Assembly (NCBI RefSeq): GCF_023074185.1
Contig: NZ_JADPKY010000027.1
Coordinates: 1 to 64,000, forward strand
Source of the DNA: Bradyrhizobium sp. 132
GTDB lineage: Bacteria; Pseudomonadota; Alphaproteobacteria; Rhizobiales; Xanthobacteraceae
Direction of reading: 5' to 3'
Length of the DNA: 64,000 nucleotides
How positions within the stretch are numbered: position 1 is the first letter of the stretch; each line of letters begins with the position of its first letter. The position numbers were made by a program, and so were the translations under genes. The notes beneath the pieces are model-generated. The model was not told the DNA's origin, ran no database searches, and saw nothing but the letters and a program-made list of their open reading frames with translations. Below, one piece after another: positions 18,856 to 26,408 of this stretch.

Positions 18856-19395
18856 GTGACGACCCAGAGTGCCGCAATATCTGCGTTCAAACCGGCGGCC
18901 ACGAACCCGGCGCTGGCCGCTTCGCTCGCGATCACGCTGATTGCAGCCGCGACCATCGCGGGCGCCTGGTTCTTCCAGCTGGTGCTCGGGATCGTGCCCT
19001 GTCCGCTCTGCCTGGAGCAGCGCTACGCCTATTACCTTGCGATCCCGCTGGGCCTGCTCATCGCACTCGCGGTGCGGGGCGGTGCGCCGAGACCGCTGTT
19101 GCTTGCGGGCCTTGCGATCCTTGCGCTGGCGAGCCTCGCCAATGCCTGGCTCGGCGCCTATCATTCCGGCGTCGAATGGGGCTTCTGGAAAGGACCGACC
19201 GACTGCTCCGGTCCGGTCGTCAATCTCGGCAGCGCCACCGATCTGCTGTCGCGGCTCGACACCGTGAAGGTGGTCCGCTGCGATGAGGTGCAGTGGCGCT
19301 TCCTCGGCCTCTCGCTCGCCGGCTACAATTTGCTGATCTCGTTGTTGATGGCGGCGATCGCCGCGTGGGGATTTGTGCGGACGGCGAAGCGCTAG
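18856..19395 (+). CDS. dsbB: Disulfide bond formation protein B (DsbB family)
   Basis: An inner-membrane oxidase that passes electrons from DsbA to quinone. The protein has 179 residues from a GTG start and four transmembrane helices. The first periplasmic loop has the CPLC redox pair (residues 49-52). The second has the other pair, C117 (TDCSG) and C142 (VRCDE). Spacing and length fit rhizobial DsbB. Its stop codon abuts the stop of the convergent AbrB-type gene with no gap. The DsbA-like gene at 23274 could encode its redox partner. Confidence 0.88.
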   Translation: MTTQSAAISAFKPAATNPALAASLAITLIAAATIAGAWFFQLVLGIVPCPLCLEQRYAYYLAIPLGLLIALAVRGGAPRPLLLAGLAILALASLANAWLGAYHSGVEWGFWKGPTDCSGPVVNLGSATDLLSRLDTVKVVRCDEVQWRFLGLSLAGYNLLISLLMAAIAAWGFVRTAKR

Positions 19396-20481
19396 CTAAT
19401 CATCCACATCGTCCTGCGTGCGGCCGAACAGGTGCACGATGCCCGGCGTCGCGATCGTCACGAAGACGAAACGCGAGAGGTGATGTGCGCCGACAAAGAT
19501 CGGGTCGATGTGCAGCGTCAGGGCCAGCGCCAGCATGGCGTCCATCGCGCCCGGTGCGTAGGCGACCACCACGTCGGAGAATTTTACCTGTGTGGTGAGC
19601 GCCACGATGCCGACGAAGATCGCGGAGACGGCGATGGCGACAGTAAACGAACCCAGTGCCGCATTGATGTGGCCGGCGAGCGTCTTGATCCGCATCCGCG
19701 CGAAGCGGCTGCCGATCAGGGCGCCGATGCCGACCAGCGCCACGCCGCGTACCCAGTCCGGCAGACCGCCCTCGACCCAGCCGGCGCCATGCAGCACGCT
19801 TGAGCCGATCATCGCGCCGAACATCCAGCTCGCCGGAAACCTGATCAGCCGCAGCAGGAGCGCCGCGGCCAGCGAGGCCGCGACCAACTCGACGAGGTCG
19901 AGCGGCGAGGCGATCGTCGTCGTCAAGGAAGGCGCGACGGAGGGCGCGACGCCGGCGAACGCCAGCACCATCGGCAGCGCCGCGGTGAGGATGATGACGC
20001 GCATGGTCTGCACCACCGCGATGCCCGGCAAATCGGCGCCGCGCTCGACCGCCAAAATCGTGATCTGCGACAGCGCGCCGGGGCTGCCGGCGAGGAAGGC
20101 CGAGGTGCGGTCCCAGCCGTGGACGCACTGAAGATAATAGCTCGAGCCGAAGGTCGAACAGAAGGTCGCGAGCGCAAGCAGGCCGATGGTGAGCGGATAG
20201 GCACCGACCTGTTGAAGCAGATGGCGCGAGACGACTGACCCTAACGAAATGCCGAGCAGCACCAGCACGGTCTGAGTCAGGATCGGCGGCAGCGACAATT
20301 GGCGTCCGGCGATCGCAGCGATCCCGACCGCGATCATCGAGCCCGAGATCAATCCGCCGGGAAGGCCCGCGAGCAGAAACGCGAGGCCTCCCGCGGTGCC
20401 GATGACGAGCGTTTCCACTGTGCTCAAGATCTTGGCACGGCTTGGCAATTCGAACGGCAGAGAGGCGGTGATTTGCTTCAC
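19396..20481 (-). CDS. AbrB-type polytopic membrane protein
   Basis: A 361-residue protein with about ten transmembrane helices in two similar halves (PF05145 family). That family is often labelled AbrB regulator or ammonia monooxygenase, although it looks like a transporter-like membrane protein. Visible strings include GLPGGLISGSMIAVG and FLAGSPGALSQITILAVERGADLP. It starts at GTG 20481 with AAGGCGG upstream. Substrate and role are unknown; I would not call it a DNA-binding regulator. Confidence 0.82.
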   Translation of the reverse strand: MKQITASLPFELPSRAKILSTVETLVIGTAGGLAFLLAGLPGGLISGSMIAVGIAAIAGRQLSLPPILTQTVLVLLGISLGSVVSRHLLQQVGAYPLTIGLLALATFCSTFGSSYYLQCVHGWDRTSAFLAGSPGALSQITILAVERGADLPGIAVVQTMRVIILTAALPMVLAFAGVAPSVAPSLTTTIASPLDLVELVAASLAAALLLRLIRFPASWMFGAMIGSSVLHGAGWVEGGLPDWVRGVALVGIGALIGSRFARMRIKTLAGHINAALGSFTVAIAVSAIFVGIVALTTQVKFSDVVVAYAPGAMDAMLALALTLHIDPIFVGAHHLSRFVFVTIATPGIVHLFGRTQDDVDD

Positions 20482-20580
20482 ACCGCCTTATCGCAAATCA
20501 GCAAGAGGCGCACAATTGCGGCCACGTCATGCCGCAATGCGCGCGCCTCTCGCCGAGAGCCGGCAAAGACCGTGATGGGT

Positions 20581-20862
20581 TTACTTCTTGTCAGCGGGGG
20601 CGGCGGTCGTGCCGGCCTTGGCTTCCTTCATGCATTCGCGGCGGAATTTCTTGCGCTCCTTGCCCTTCAATGCCTTGGCATCCGCCTGCTTGGAGCATTC
20701 GAGTGACTCGGCCGAGTGCTCCTTCGGCGCCTTTTTGTCGGCGGGGGCGGCAGTGGTCTTGGTGTCGGTCTTGGCCGCCGGCGCGGCAGTCTGCGCGAAG
20801 GCGGTGCCGGTGGCGAACAGGGAGGCGAGGGCGACGACGGCGAGGCGAGAGGTGAAGGTCAT
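20581..20862 (-). CDS. PsiF-like exported protein
   Basis: A 93-residue protein with a signal peptide (about residues 1-23, GTAFA/Q). An Ala/Pro/Lys linker follows, then one PsiF repeat with CSKQADAKALKGKERKKF and ECMKEAKAG. PsiF is a small phosphate-starvation-inducible periplasmic protein in E. coli; its function is not established. The single repeat and short length fit rhizobial members. Confidence 0.85.
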   Translation of the reverse strand: MTFTSRLAVVALASLFATGTAFAQTAAPAAKTDTKTTAAPADKKAPKEHSAESLECSKQADAKALKGKERKKFRRECMKEAKAGTTAAPADKK

Positions 20863-21067
20863 GGTGTTGCACTCTTCTTTGCGAGAATTGCGAAGGGTTG
20901 GGAACGTCGGCTCGCATTGCTGAACGCAACATGAACGATCTGAACGGGAGGGACCACTATATTTTGGCGGCAGGAGCCATCGCTTCCTTGTCGCAAGCCG
21001 GCGGCACGTTAGGATAGCAATCCTCGTTTCACTTCCCTCGGGGGAAGATCAAGGAGGAGGACCACGG

Positions 21068-21559
21068 ATGACCATTCAATCAAAAATGCTGTGTGCAGTT
21101 GCGCTGTCGGGCTTTGCCGCGCTGGTGGCGAGTGCGCCGGCGCAGGCGCTGACTTCCCAGGAGTGCAGCGCGAAATATCAGGCCGCCAAGAAGGACGGGT
21201 CGCTCGGCACCACGAAGTGGAATGACTTCCGCAAGGCTCAGTGCGGTGCCGACGCAGCGCCTGCCGCCGCTCCGACCGCGGCTGCTCCTGCCGCGCCCGG
21301 GGCTCCCGCCGAGCCGAAGCAGGCGAAGAAGGAGGCAGCCCCCGCTGCCGCCCCGACCCTGCCGGCCGGCCCTGCGATCTATCCGAACGCAGTCGATCCG
21401 AAATACGCCAAGGAGACCGCGGGCAAGGCGCGCCTCCACACCTGCGTCGACCAGTACAACGCCAACAAGGCCACCAACGGCAATGGCGGCATGAAGTGGA
21501 TCGAGAAGGGCGGCGGCTATTACAGCGAATGCAACAAGAAGCTGAAGGGCGCCGCCTGA
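21068..21559 (+). CDS. Exported protein with two cysteine-containing helical segments
   Basis: A 163-residue protein with a signal peptide ending near residue 27 (ASAPAQA). Two similar segments frame an Ala/Pro/Lys linker: CSAKYQAAKKDGSLGTTKW (near 33-51) and KARLHTCVDQYNANK (near 118-132), each carrying paired cysteines nearby. This duplicated architecture is common in Bradyrhizobium exported proteins of unknown role. AAGGAGGAGG precedes the ATG. A strong terminator hairpin follows the stop. Confidence 0.75.
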   Translation: MTIQSKMLCAVALSGFAALVASAPAQALTSQECSAKYQAAKKDGSLGTTKWNDFRKAQCGADAAPAAAPTAAAPAAPGAPAEPKQAKKEAAPAAAPTLPAGPAIYPNAVDPKYAKETAGKARLHTCVDQYNANKATNGNGGMKWIEKGGGYYSECNKKLKGAA

Positions 21560-21576
21560 AGCTTCAAGACGATGCA

Positions 21577-21608
21577 GAGGCCGGAGCCAAGCTCCGGCCT
21601 CTTGCTTT
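21577..21608 (+). terminator. Rho-independent terminator
   Basis: An 11-base stem GAGGCCGGAGC/GCTCCGGCCTC with loop CAA, followed by TTGCTTT. It lies between two convergent genes (the exported protein and the TetR gene) and may serve both strands, though the T tract is clearer on the plus strand. Confidence 0.85.
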
Positions 21609-22155
21609 AATCCAGTAGCTTCTCGGCCGATTTCGCCACGAGCTGCGATCGCTTGCGCGGGCCGCGCTCGACGAACAGCAGGCTCTGGCCGAAGATGAAG
21701 CAGTAGAACAGGAAGGCCTGCGCTTCGGCCGCCTCGGCCTCGACGCCGGTCGCGCGATAGAGTTCGGCGACGTGCTTCAGCCGCGCCGCGTCCACGCTCG
21801 CCACCGCTGCCGCTGCGCCCTCGTCCGAGCGGGCCCATTGCCGGATCGCGAGCTCGATGGCCATCCCGTCCGGATTGAGCCGCTCGGAATAGAGCTGGAT
21901 CACCGCCTTCAGCCGCTCGCGGGGCTCTTGGCCACCGAGACTCGTCTGCTGCGCGATCGCCGTCGAGCGCCCCTCGCGCCAGCGTTCCAGCATGACACCG
22001 AGCAGCGCGGCACGGTCGGCGAAGCGGCGGTAGAAGCCGCCCTTGGTAACGCCCAGGTTCTTGGCGAGCACCTCGACCCGCACCCCCTCGACCCCCGATC
22101 GGGCGAGCTCGGTGAACCCCGCCTCGACCCAGACATCGCCCTTGCCGTCGCTCAT
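21607..22155 (-). CDS. TetR-family repressor
   Basis: A 182-residue regulator. The N-terminal helix-turn-helix spans about residues 8-54, with VEVLAKNLGVTKGGFYRRF. The C-terminal half is the helical ligand domain. It is divergent from two hotdog thioesterase genes. Two matching inverted repeats (TGATACG-N4-CGTAT) lie in the gap, so autoregulation and control of the thioesterases are likely. The natural ligand would then be an acyl-CoA or related acid; this is inference. Confidence 0.88.
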   Translation of the reverse strand: MSDGKGDVWVEAGFTELARSGVEGVRVEVLAKNLGVTKGGFYRRFADRAALLGVMLERWREGRSTAIAQQTSLGGQEPRERLKAVIQLYSERLNPDGMAIELAIRQWARSDEGAAAAVASVDAARLKHVAELYRATGVEAEAAEAQAFLFYCFIFGQSLLFVERGPRKRSQLVAKSAEKLLD

Positions 22156-22175
22156 GAAGGAAGCCTCACCGGTGC

Positions 22176-22195
22176 TTGATACGGTGCCGTATTGC
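22176..22195. promoter_or_regulatory. Candidate TetR operator 1
   Basis: TTGATACGGTGCCGTATTGC. ATACG and CGTAT arms are separated by four bases, with the same architecture as the second site 35 bases away (centre to centre). It lies 21 bases upstream of the TetR start codon. Confidence 0.7.
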
Positions 22196-22209
22196 TAGCG
22201 CGGGAGGAG

Positions 22210-22231
22210 GCTGATACGCTACCGTATCAGC
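22210..22231. promoter_or_regulatory. Candidate TetR operator 2 (perfect palindrome)
   Basis: GCTGATACG-CTAC-CGTATCAGC is a perfect 9-base inverted repeat with a 4-base centre. Its core matches operator 1. It sits between the divergent TetR and thioesterase genes, about 36 bases before the thioesterase ATG, where a repressor would block that promoter. Confidence 0.75.
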
Positions 22232-22266
22232 AATCAAAGGCCGGAAAAGGGCAGGGAGAAATTGCG

Positions 22267-22695
22267 ATGGAGCAGGAGGCGACCTATCGCGGCACGGTCT
22301 ATCCGTGGCAGTGCGATCACGTCGGCCACATGAACATCATGTGGTATGTCGGCAAATTCGATGAGGCCAACTGGAATCTGTTCGCCCGTCTCGGGCTGAC
22401 GCCGAGCTATCTGCGCGGCTCCGGCCGCGGCATGGCCGCCGTGCAGCAGAACGTCACCTACAAGCGCGAGCGGCTCGCCGGCGACATTGTCGGGATCCGC
22501 AGTCATCTGCTCGAGATCCGGGACAAATCGATCCGCTTCCGGCACGACATGGCCAATGCCGAGACCGACGAGATCGCCGCATTCTGCGAGATCACGGTCG
22601 TGCACATGGACCGTAGCCAGCGCAAATCGGGGCCGTTCACGGATGCCATCCGCGAGATCGCCATGAGGCATCTCGCCGAGCCGGCGGAGGCCTGA
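22267..22695 (+). CDS. Acyl-CoA thioesterase, 4HBT hotdog
   Basis: A 142-residue protein of the single-hotdog 4-hydroxybenzoyl-CoA thioesterase type. The family motif is CDHVGHMNIMWYVGKFDEA near residues 13-31; its aspartate (first D) is the usual catalytic residue. GGGAG precedes the ATG at 22267. It sits directly behind two TetR operators and three bases ahead of a second thioesterase-like gene, so the pair is probably one repressed operon hydrolysing acyl-CoA esters in the cytoplasm. Confidence 0.88.
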   Translation: MEQEATYRGTVYPWQCDHVGHMNIMWYVGKFDEANWNLFARLGLTPSYLRGSGRGMAAVQQNVTYKRERLAGDIVGIRSHLLEIRDKSIRFRHDMANAETDEIAAFCEITVVHMDRSQRKSGPFTDAIREIAMRHLAEPAEA

Positions 22696-22698
22696 GCC

Positions 22699-23175
22699 AT
22701 GGCCGCATACGAGCCGAAGAACCCGGGTTATCGCGCGGCTGCCGTCGCCATGTTCGACGGCCAGCCGGCGATGCACACGCTCGGCATCGTGATCGTCCGC
22801 CTGGCGCCGGGCGAGGTTGAGCTGGCCATGCTGCACTCGCCGGCCCTCACGCAGCAGAACGGTTTTATCCACGCCGGCATTATTACAGCTGGGCTCGATA
22901 ATGCCTGCGGCGTCGCCGCCTTCACCCTGATGCCGCGCGAGGCGGACATCCTCACCGTCGAGTTTAAGACGACGCTGCTCGCACCGGCCCGGGGCGAGCG
23001 TTTCGTCTTCAAAGCAGAGGTGGTCAAGCCCGGCCGCACGCTGACCTTTTGCGAGGCCGAGGCGTTTGCCGAGCACGAGGGCAGGGTCACGATGATCGCC
23101 ACAATGACCGGAACGTTGATGGCGATGGTGCCGCGCGTTGCCGCTTCGCAAGCGCCGGCCGCGATCCCCGCATAG
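22699..23175 (+). CDS. PaaI-type hotdog thioesterase
   Basis: A 158-residue protein of the PaaI-like hotdog group. The characteristic hydrophobic helix region is GFIHAGIITAGLDNACGVAAF (split here: GFIHAGII near residues 55-62, then LDNACG), followed by the strand ILTVEFKTTLLAPARG. In this group the residue after the HxG motif contributes to catalysis. It begins three bases after the 4HBT gene and is likely cotranscribed with it. Two different hotdog subfamilies side by side suggest distinct acyl-chain preferences. Confidence 0.85.
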   Translation: MAAYEPKNPGYRAAAVAMFDGQPAMHTLGIVIVRLAPGEVELAMLHSPALTQQNGFIHAGIITAGLDNACGVAAFTLMPREADILTVEFKTTLLAPARGERFVFKAEVVKPGRTLTFCEAEAFAEHEGRVTMIATMTGTLMAMVPRVAASQAPAAIPA

Positions 23176-23273
23176 CGTGGCGATGACATCGCGCCCGCAA
23201 CGCTCTATATGACGCGTAACAATTCCCGGTCCCGAGCCGTATTTGCGGCGATGGGACCGAAACGGGGCGAGAT

Positions 23274-23933
23274 ATGGCCGGATTCAGGAATAAGAGCCTT
23301 GTGCCGACGCGGCGCGCGGCATTGACGCTGATCGGAGCCGGCGCGCTCGCGACGGGCGCGATCGCCTCGGCGTTGGCGGCCACCGACAATGACGAGGTGC
23401 TGACCGAATCCAAGGTGCTGCGCGACCCCGACGTTCCCGTCGCCGGTAATCCCGACGGCAATATCAGCATTATCGAATGGTCGGACTACAATTGCCCCTA
23501 TTGCCGCAAGCTCGAGCCGGAGCTACGTCAGGTCGTCCAGGACGACGGCAAGGTCAGGCTGGTGATGAAGGACTGGCCGATTCTCGGGCCCGTTTCGGTC
23601 ACGGCCGCCCGGATCGCTCTCGCGGCAAAATACCAGGACAAATACCATCCGGCCCACGACGCCATGATGGGTGTCAGCTCGCGCCTGACCGAGCCGCGCA
23701 TCGACGAGCTGCTCGCGGCCGCCAGCGTCGACATGAACCGCCTGAAGCGCGACCTCACCGACCATGGCAAGGACATCGATGCCGTGCTCAAGCGCAATAA
23801 CGAACAGGCTGAGGCCTTCGGCTTCCGCGGCACGCCATCCTTTATCGTCGGCAAGTACCGCGTGCCGGGCGTGCTCAGCATCAACGACTTCGAGCAGATC
23901 ATCGCCGACGCCCGCAAGGCCAAGATGAACTGA
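23274..23933 (+). CDS. DsbA-family thiol-disulfide oxidoreductase
   Basis: A 219-residue periplasmic protein. The N-terminal signal contains a twin arginine (PTRRAALTLIG), so Tat export is possible; the hydrophobic stretch is short and ends in AATD. The thioredoxin-fold redox motif CPYC is at residues 74-77 (DYNCPYCRKLEPEL). The cis-proline loop is RGTPSFIVG near residue 183. It may transfer disulfides or act as an isomerase, with DsbB at 18856 a possible partner. A hairpin terminator follows the stop. Confidence 0.87.
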   Translation: MAGFRNKSLVPTRRAALTLIGAGALATGAIASALAATDNDEVLTESKVLRDPDVPVAGNPDGNISIIEWSDYNCPYCRKLEPELRQVVQDDGKVRLVMKDWPILGPVSVTAARIALAAKYQDKYHPAHDAMMGVSSRLTEPRIDELLAAASVDMNRLKRDLTDHGKDIDAVLKRNNEQAEAFGFRGTPSFIVGKYRVPGVLSINDFEQIIADARKAKMN

Positions 23934-23960
23934 CGCGCGTGATATTCACCGCGCAACACA

Positions 23961-23992
23961 AAGGCGCCGCCGCGGACCCGCGACGGCGCCTT
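23961..23992. terminator. Candidate terminator hairpin
   Basis: A 9-base stem AAGGCGCCG/CGGCGCCTT with a smaller CGCG/CGCG hairpin inside the loop, followed by TTGTT. It separates the convergent DsbA-like gene and the small 24011 gene and may act on both strands. Confidence 0.7.
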
Positions 23993-24010
23993 GTTCATGA
24001 TACGGCGTTG

Positions 24011-24217
24011 TTACTTCGAGGAGATGCGGACCCAGTCCTTGTGCGCGCGATCGCGCAACGCGTCCCAGTCGGCCTTGGCGACATCCCAGTTTACGATGGT
24101 GCGATTGGTGGTCGCGACCTCGCCATTGGCGACCGACGACGTCTGCATGGAGTCATAGGCGTATACGCCGCAGCCGAGCAGCAGCGCGCCCAAGATCATT
24201 CCGAGAAAAGTCTGCAT
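24011..24217 (-). CDS. Small membrane-anchored protein
   Basis: A 68-residue protein from ATG 24217, preceded by GGAGG at six bases. One N-terminal hydrophobic helix (about residues 2-20, TFLGMILGALLLGCGVYAY) is followed by a soluble tail with two tryptophans (NWDVAKADWDALRDRAHK). It is possibly an inner-membrane-tethered periplasmic peptide. Unknown function. Confidence 0.65.
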   Translation of the reverse strand: MQTFLGMILGALLLGCGVYAYDSMQTSSVANGEVATTNRTIVNWDVAKADWDALRDRAHKDWVRISSK

Positions 24218-24348
24218 GGCGAACCTCCGGTGACGGGCGATAACGTGGATCGCCAAGGACGGTTCCGTCGGCAACCGGGAGGCAAGTTCGGACCGGATCG
24301 GCCGTATGGTCGTGGATTAAGGTGGCTGGAAACGCTATACTCCTACCA

Positions 24349-24663
24349 ATGACAAGCGACACTGCACAAAGCCTGATCCGCGAGCTCGGCCGCAAATATC
24401 TCTGGTGGCGACCGGTCGACGGGGAGCCATTTGCCGAGCGGCGCATCGTTTCGCAAATCATGAACCTCGGAACGTACGACGACATTCTCCAGTTGGAGGC
24501 AGCGCTGGGGAGCGCGCATCTCGTCGATGTCATGCTGCACGCCGAGCCCGGTTGGTTCAGCGATCGTTCCTGGGAATTCTGGCGCGGGCGCCTGTCCTTT
24601 GCGACAGGTGCAGCGCTGCCGGAGCATGCGCCACGAAGGGCGTTCGATGCCGCGACGTTTTGA
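24349..24663 (+). CDS. Small protein paired with AbiEii-like gene (antitoxin-like)
   Basis: A 104-residue soluble protein starting MTSDTAQSLIRELG. The string RKYLWWRPVDGEPFAERR and the helical rest resemble small DUF6922-like proteins that I recall being encoded next to AbiEii nucleotidyltransferases. The next gene starts 17 bases before this one ends, which implies coupled translation. If the pair is a toxin-antitoxin module, this would be the antitoxin; that is inference from position. Confidence 0.6.
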   Translation: MTSDTAQSLIRELGRKYLWWRPVDGEPFAERRIVSQIMNLGTYDDILQLEAALGSAHLVDVMLHAEPGWFSDRSWEFWRGRLSFATGAALPEHAPRRAFDAATF

Positions 24664-25303
24664 GCCAAAATTATCGATCCTGCCTGCCGCTCAGCGCGAA
24701 GTTTGGCCCTTACTTGCTCCGGCGCTGCGTCTGCGACTCGTCCTCTATGGCGGTACCGCCGTGGCGCTCCAACTCGGACATCGAGAGTCGCTCGATTTCG
24801 ACTTCTTTTGCTCCGCTCCACTGGACAAGGGGGACGTCCGCGCGCAGTTCGGCTTCCTCAACGGCGCTGCCATCCTTCAGGATGCGCCCAATACGATGGT
24901 CATCTTGGCCGATATGCCCTCGGGCTCGGTGAAAATTTCCTTTTTCGGACATATCGGATTTGGTCGCGTCAACGACCCGATGCAGACGGCCGACGGCATG
25001 ATACTCGTGGCGTCGTTGGAAGACTTGCTGGCGACCAAGCTCAAGGCCACGCTCGATCGTGCTGAGGCCAAGGACTATCGGGACATTGCTGAAATGGTTT
25101 CTGCCGGAGTGTCGCTGCCACGCGGGCTCGCAGCATTCAGGGGAATGTTTGGCGGTGAGCCAGCGCAAGTGCTGCGCGCGTTAGGCTTCTTCGAGGATGG
25201 AGATCTTCGCAGCTTGGGTGCTGCCGATCGCCGAATCCTGCGTGAGGCTCGGGATCGTGTCGGCGTGTTGCCCGATGTGTCTCTGCGGCAGGGCTTGCTA
25301 TGA
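24647..25303 (+). CDS. AbiEii/AbiGii-type nucleotidyltransferase
   Basis: A 218-residue protein. The nucleotidyltransferase core has GGTAVALQLGHRESLDFDFF (near residues 35-54), with the GG...DxD-type metal site (DFD). Later KLKATLDRAEAKDYRDIAEM is the family's conserved helix. AbiEii is the toxin of type IV phage-abortive systems; members add nucleotides to RNA. GAAGGG precedes the ATG at 24647. The gene overlaps its small upstream partner and converges by six bases with the esterase gene. Whether it is toxic here is not shown. Confidence 0.8.
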   Translation: MPRRFEPKLSILPAAQREVWPLLAPALRLRLVLYGGTAVALQLGHRESLDFDFFCSAPLDKGDVRAQFGFLNGAAILQDAPNTMVILADMPSGSVKISFFGHIGFGRVNDPMQTADGMILVASLEDLLATKLKATLDRAEAKDYRDIAEMVSAGVSLPRGLAAFRGMFGGEPAQVLRALGFFEDGDLRSLGAADRRILREARDRVGVLPDVSLRQGLL

Positions 25304-26380
25304 TGGCGTCGGCCATGCGTTCAGCCACTGCACCACTTCCGCGTTCATCTCGCGCGGATAGGTGTGGCTGAGGTCGTCGATCTCGCGATAGGTGATGACG
25401 GCACCGGCGGCGGAGAGCGTTGCCTGGGTCTGCCGCGCGGTCTGCACCGGAAACATCCAGTCGAGCTTGCCGTGGGTGATGAAGATCGGCAGACGCTGCA
25501 GGCGCTTGGCGTCGGCCATCTCCGCCATCAGCGGATGAAAGGTCGCCGACACCGGCGCGAGATGTGTGAAGGGCGAGGCGGCCTCTAGCCCGGTGACGTA
25601 GCAGAAGGTGCCGCCGTCGCTCATGCCGGTGAGCAGCATGCGCGAGGCGTCGATGGTCCAGCGGTTGCGCACGGTTTCGAGAATGCGCATGAGGTTGGGC
25701 GTGTCGGAATCGTCACCCATCAGCGCCCAGGTCGGGCCCGTCGCGGTCGGCGCCACCAGGATCGCACCAAGACTGCGGGCGTCGCGCAGCCAGCTCCATA
25801 GAAAGCCGCGGCCGTTGCCGCTGCCGCCGTGCAGCGCCATCACCAGCGGCATGGCGCGGTCGGGCGTGTAATATTCGGGCACGTAGACCGAAAAGCCGCC
25901 GCGGCTGCCGGGCTCGTTGTGGTCGTGGATGATGCCGGTGTGCTCGCCCGCGCCGGCTTCCAGCCGCGACAACAGGTCCGCATTCTCGCGATTGGCGGCG
26001 TTGAGGAAGAAGCCGCTCACCGGCGGAAACTGCGCCGTCAGCGGATAAAGTGCCTCCTGCGCGCGCGGCACATGGCGTAGCGCGCGGAAGACCGCGACGA
26101 AATCGCCATTGCCGCGCTCGACCTCGCGTATTCCGGCAAAGGCGGCGAGCGTCTCGTCGCAGGCACGATCGAGCCGCTCGCGCAGTCCTGTGAACTGTTC
26201 CGGCCAGGCGTTGATCGCCGCGCGGGCTGATTGCAGCGCCTCATCCGGCGCGCCGATCGCATTCATCACGGTGGCAAAGGCCGGCGGGTGCAAATGTCGC
26301 TGGAAGAAGCCGAGTGCTTCCAGCGCGTTGAGCAGCGGCGGCAACACGGCCACGATGTCGTCAACGACGGCCTCGGTCAT
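25298..26380 (-). CDS. Alpha/beta-hydrolase (phospholipase/carboxylesterase type)
   Basis: A 360-residue protein. The first 140 residues form a helical domain without known family. The C-terminal hydrolase has the oxyanion string LVMALHGGSGNG, the nucleophile elbow GMSDGG, an aspartate in HGKLDWMFP and the final histidine in DDLSHTYP. All triad residues are present, so an active esterase is likely, and no signal peptide is seen. It begins 28 bases after the stop of the degenerate HtrA-like gene in the same direction, so the two are probably cotranscribed. Confidence 0.85.
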   Translation of the reverse strand: MTEAVVDDIVAVLPPLLNALEALGFFQRHLHPPAFATVMNAIGAPDEALQSARAAINAWPEQFTGLRERLDRACDETLAAFAGIREVERGNGDFVAVFRALRHVPRAQEALYPLTAQFPPVSGFFLNAANRENADLLSRLEAGAGEHTGIIHDHNEPGSRGGFSVYVPEYYTPDRAMPLVMALHGGSGNGRGFLWSWLRDARSLGAILVAPTATGPTWALMGDDSDTPNLMRILETVRNRWTIDASRMLLTGMSDGGTFCYVTGLEAASPFTHLAPVSATFHPLMAEMADAKRLQRLPIFITHGKLDWMFPVQTARQTQATLSAAGAVITYREIDDLSHTYPREMNAEVVQWLNAWPTPS

Positions 26381-26408
26381 CGTCGCTTCCTTGCTTGAGT
26401 TCGGTTTG

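Noticed and set aside
21577..21608. Possible riboswitch or sRNA at the hairpin after the 21068 gene
   Set aside because: A single simple stem with T-rich tail between convergent genes is better explained as a terminator.
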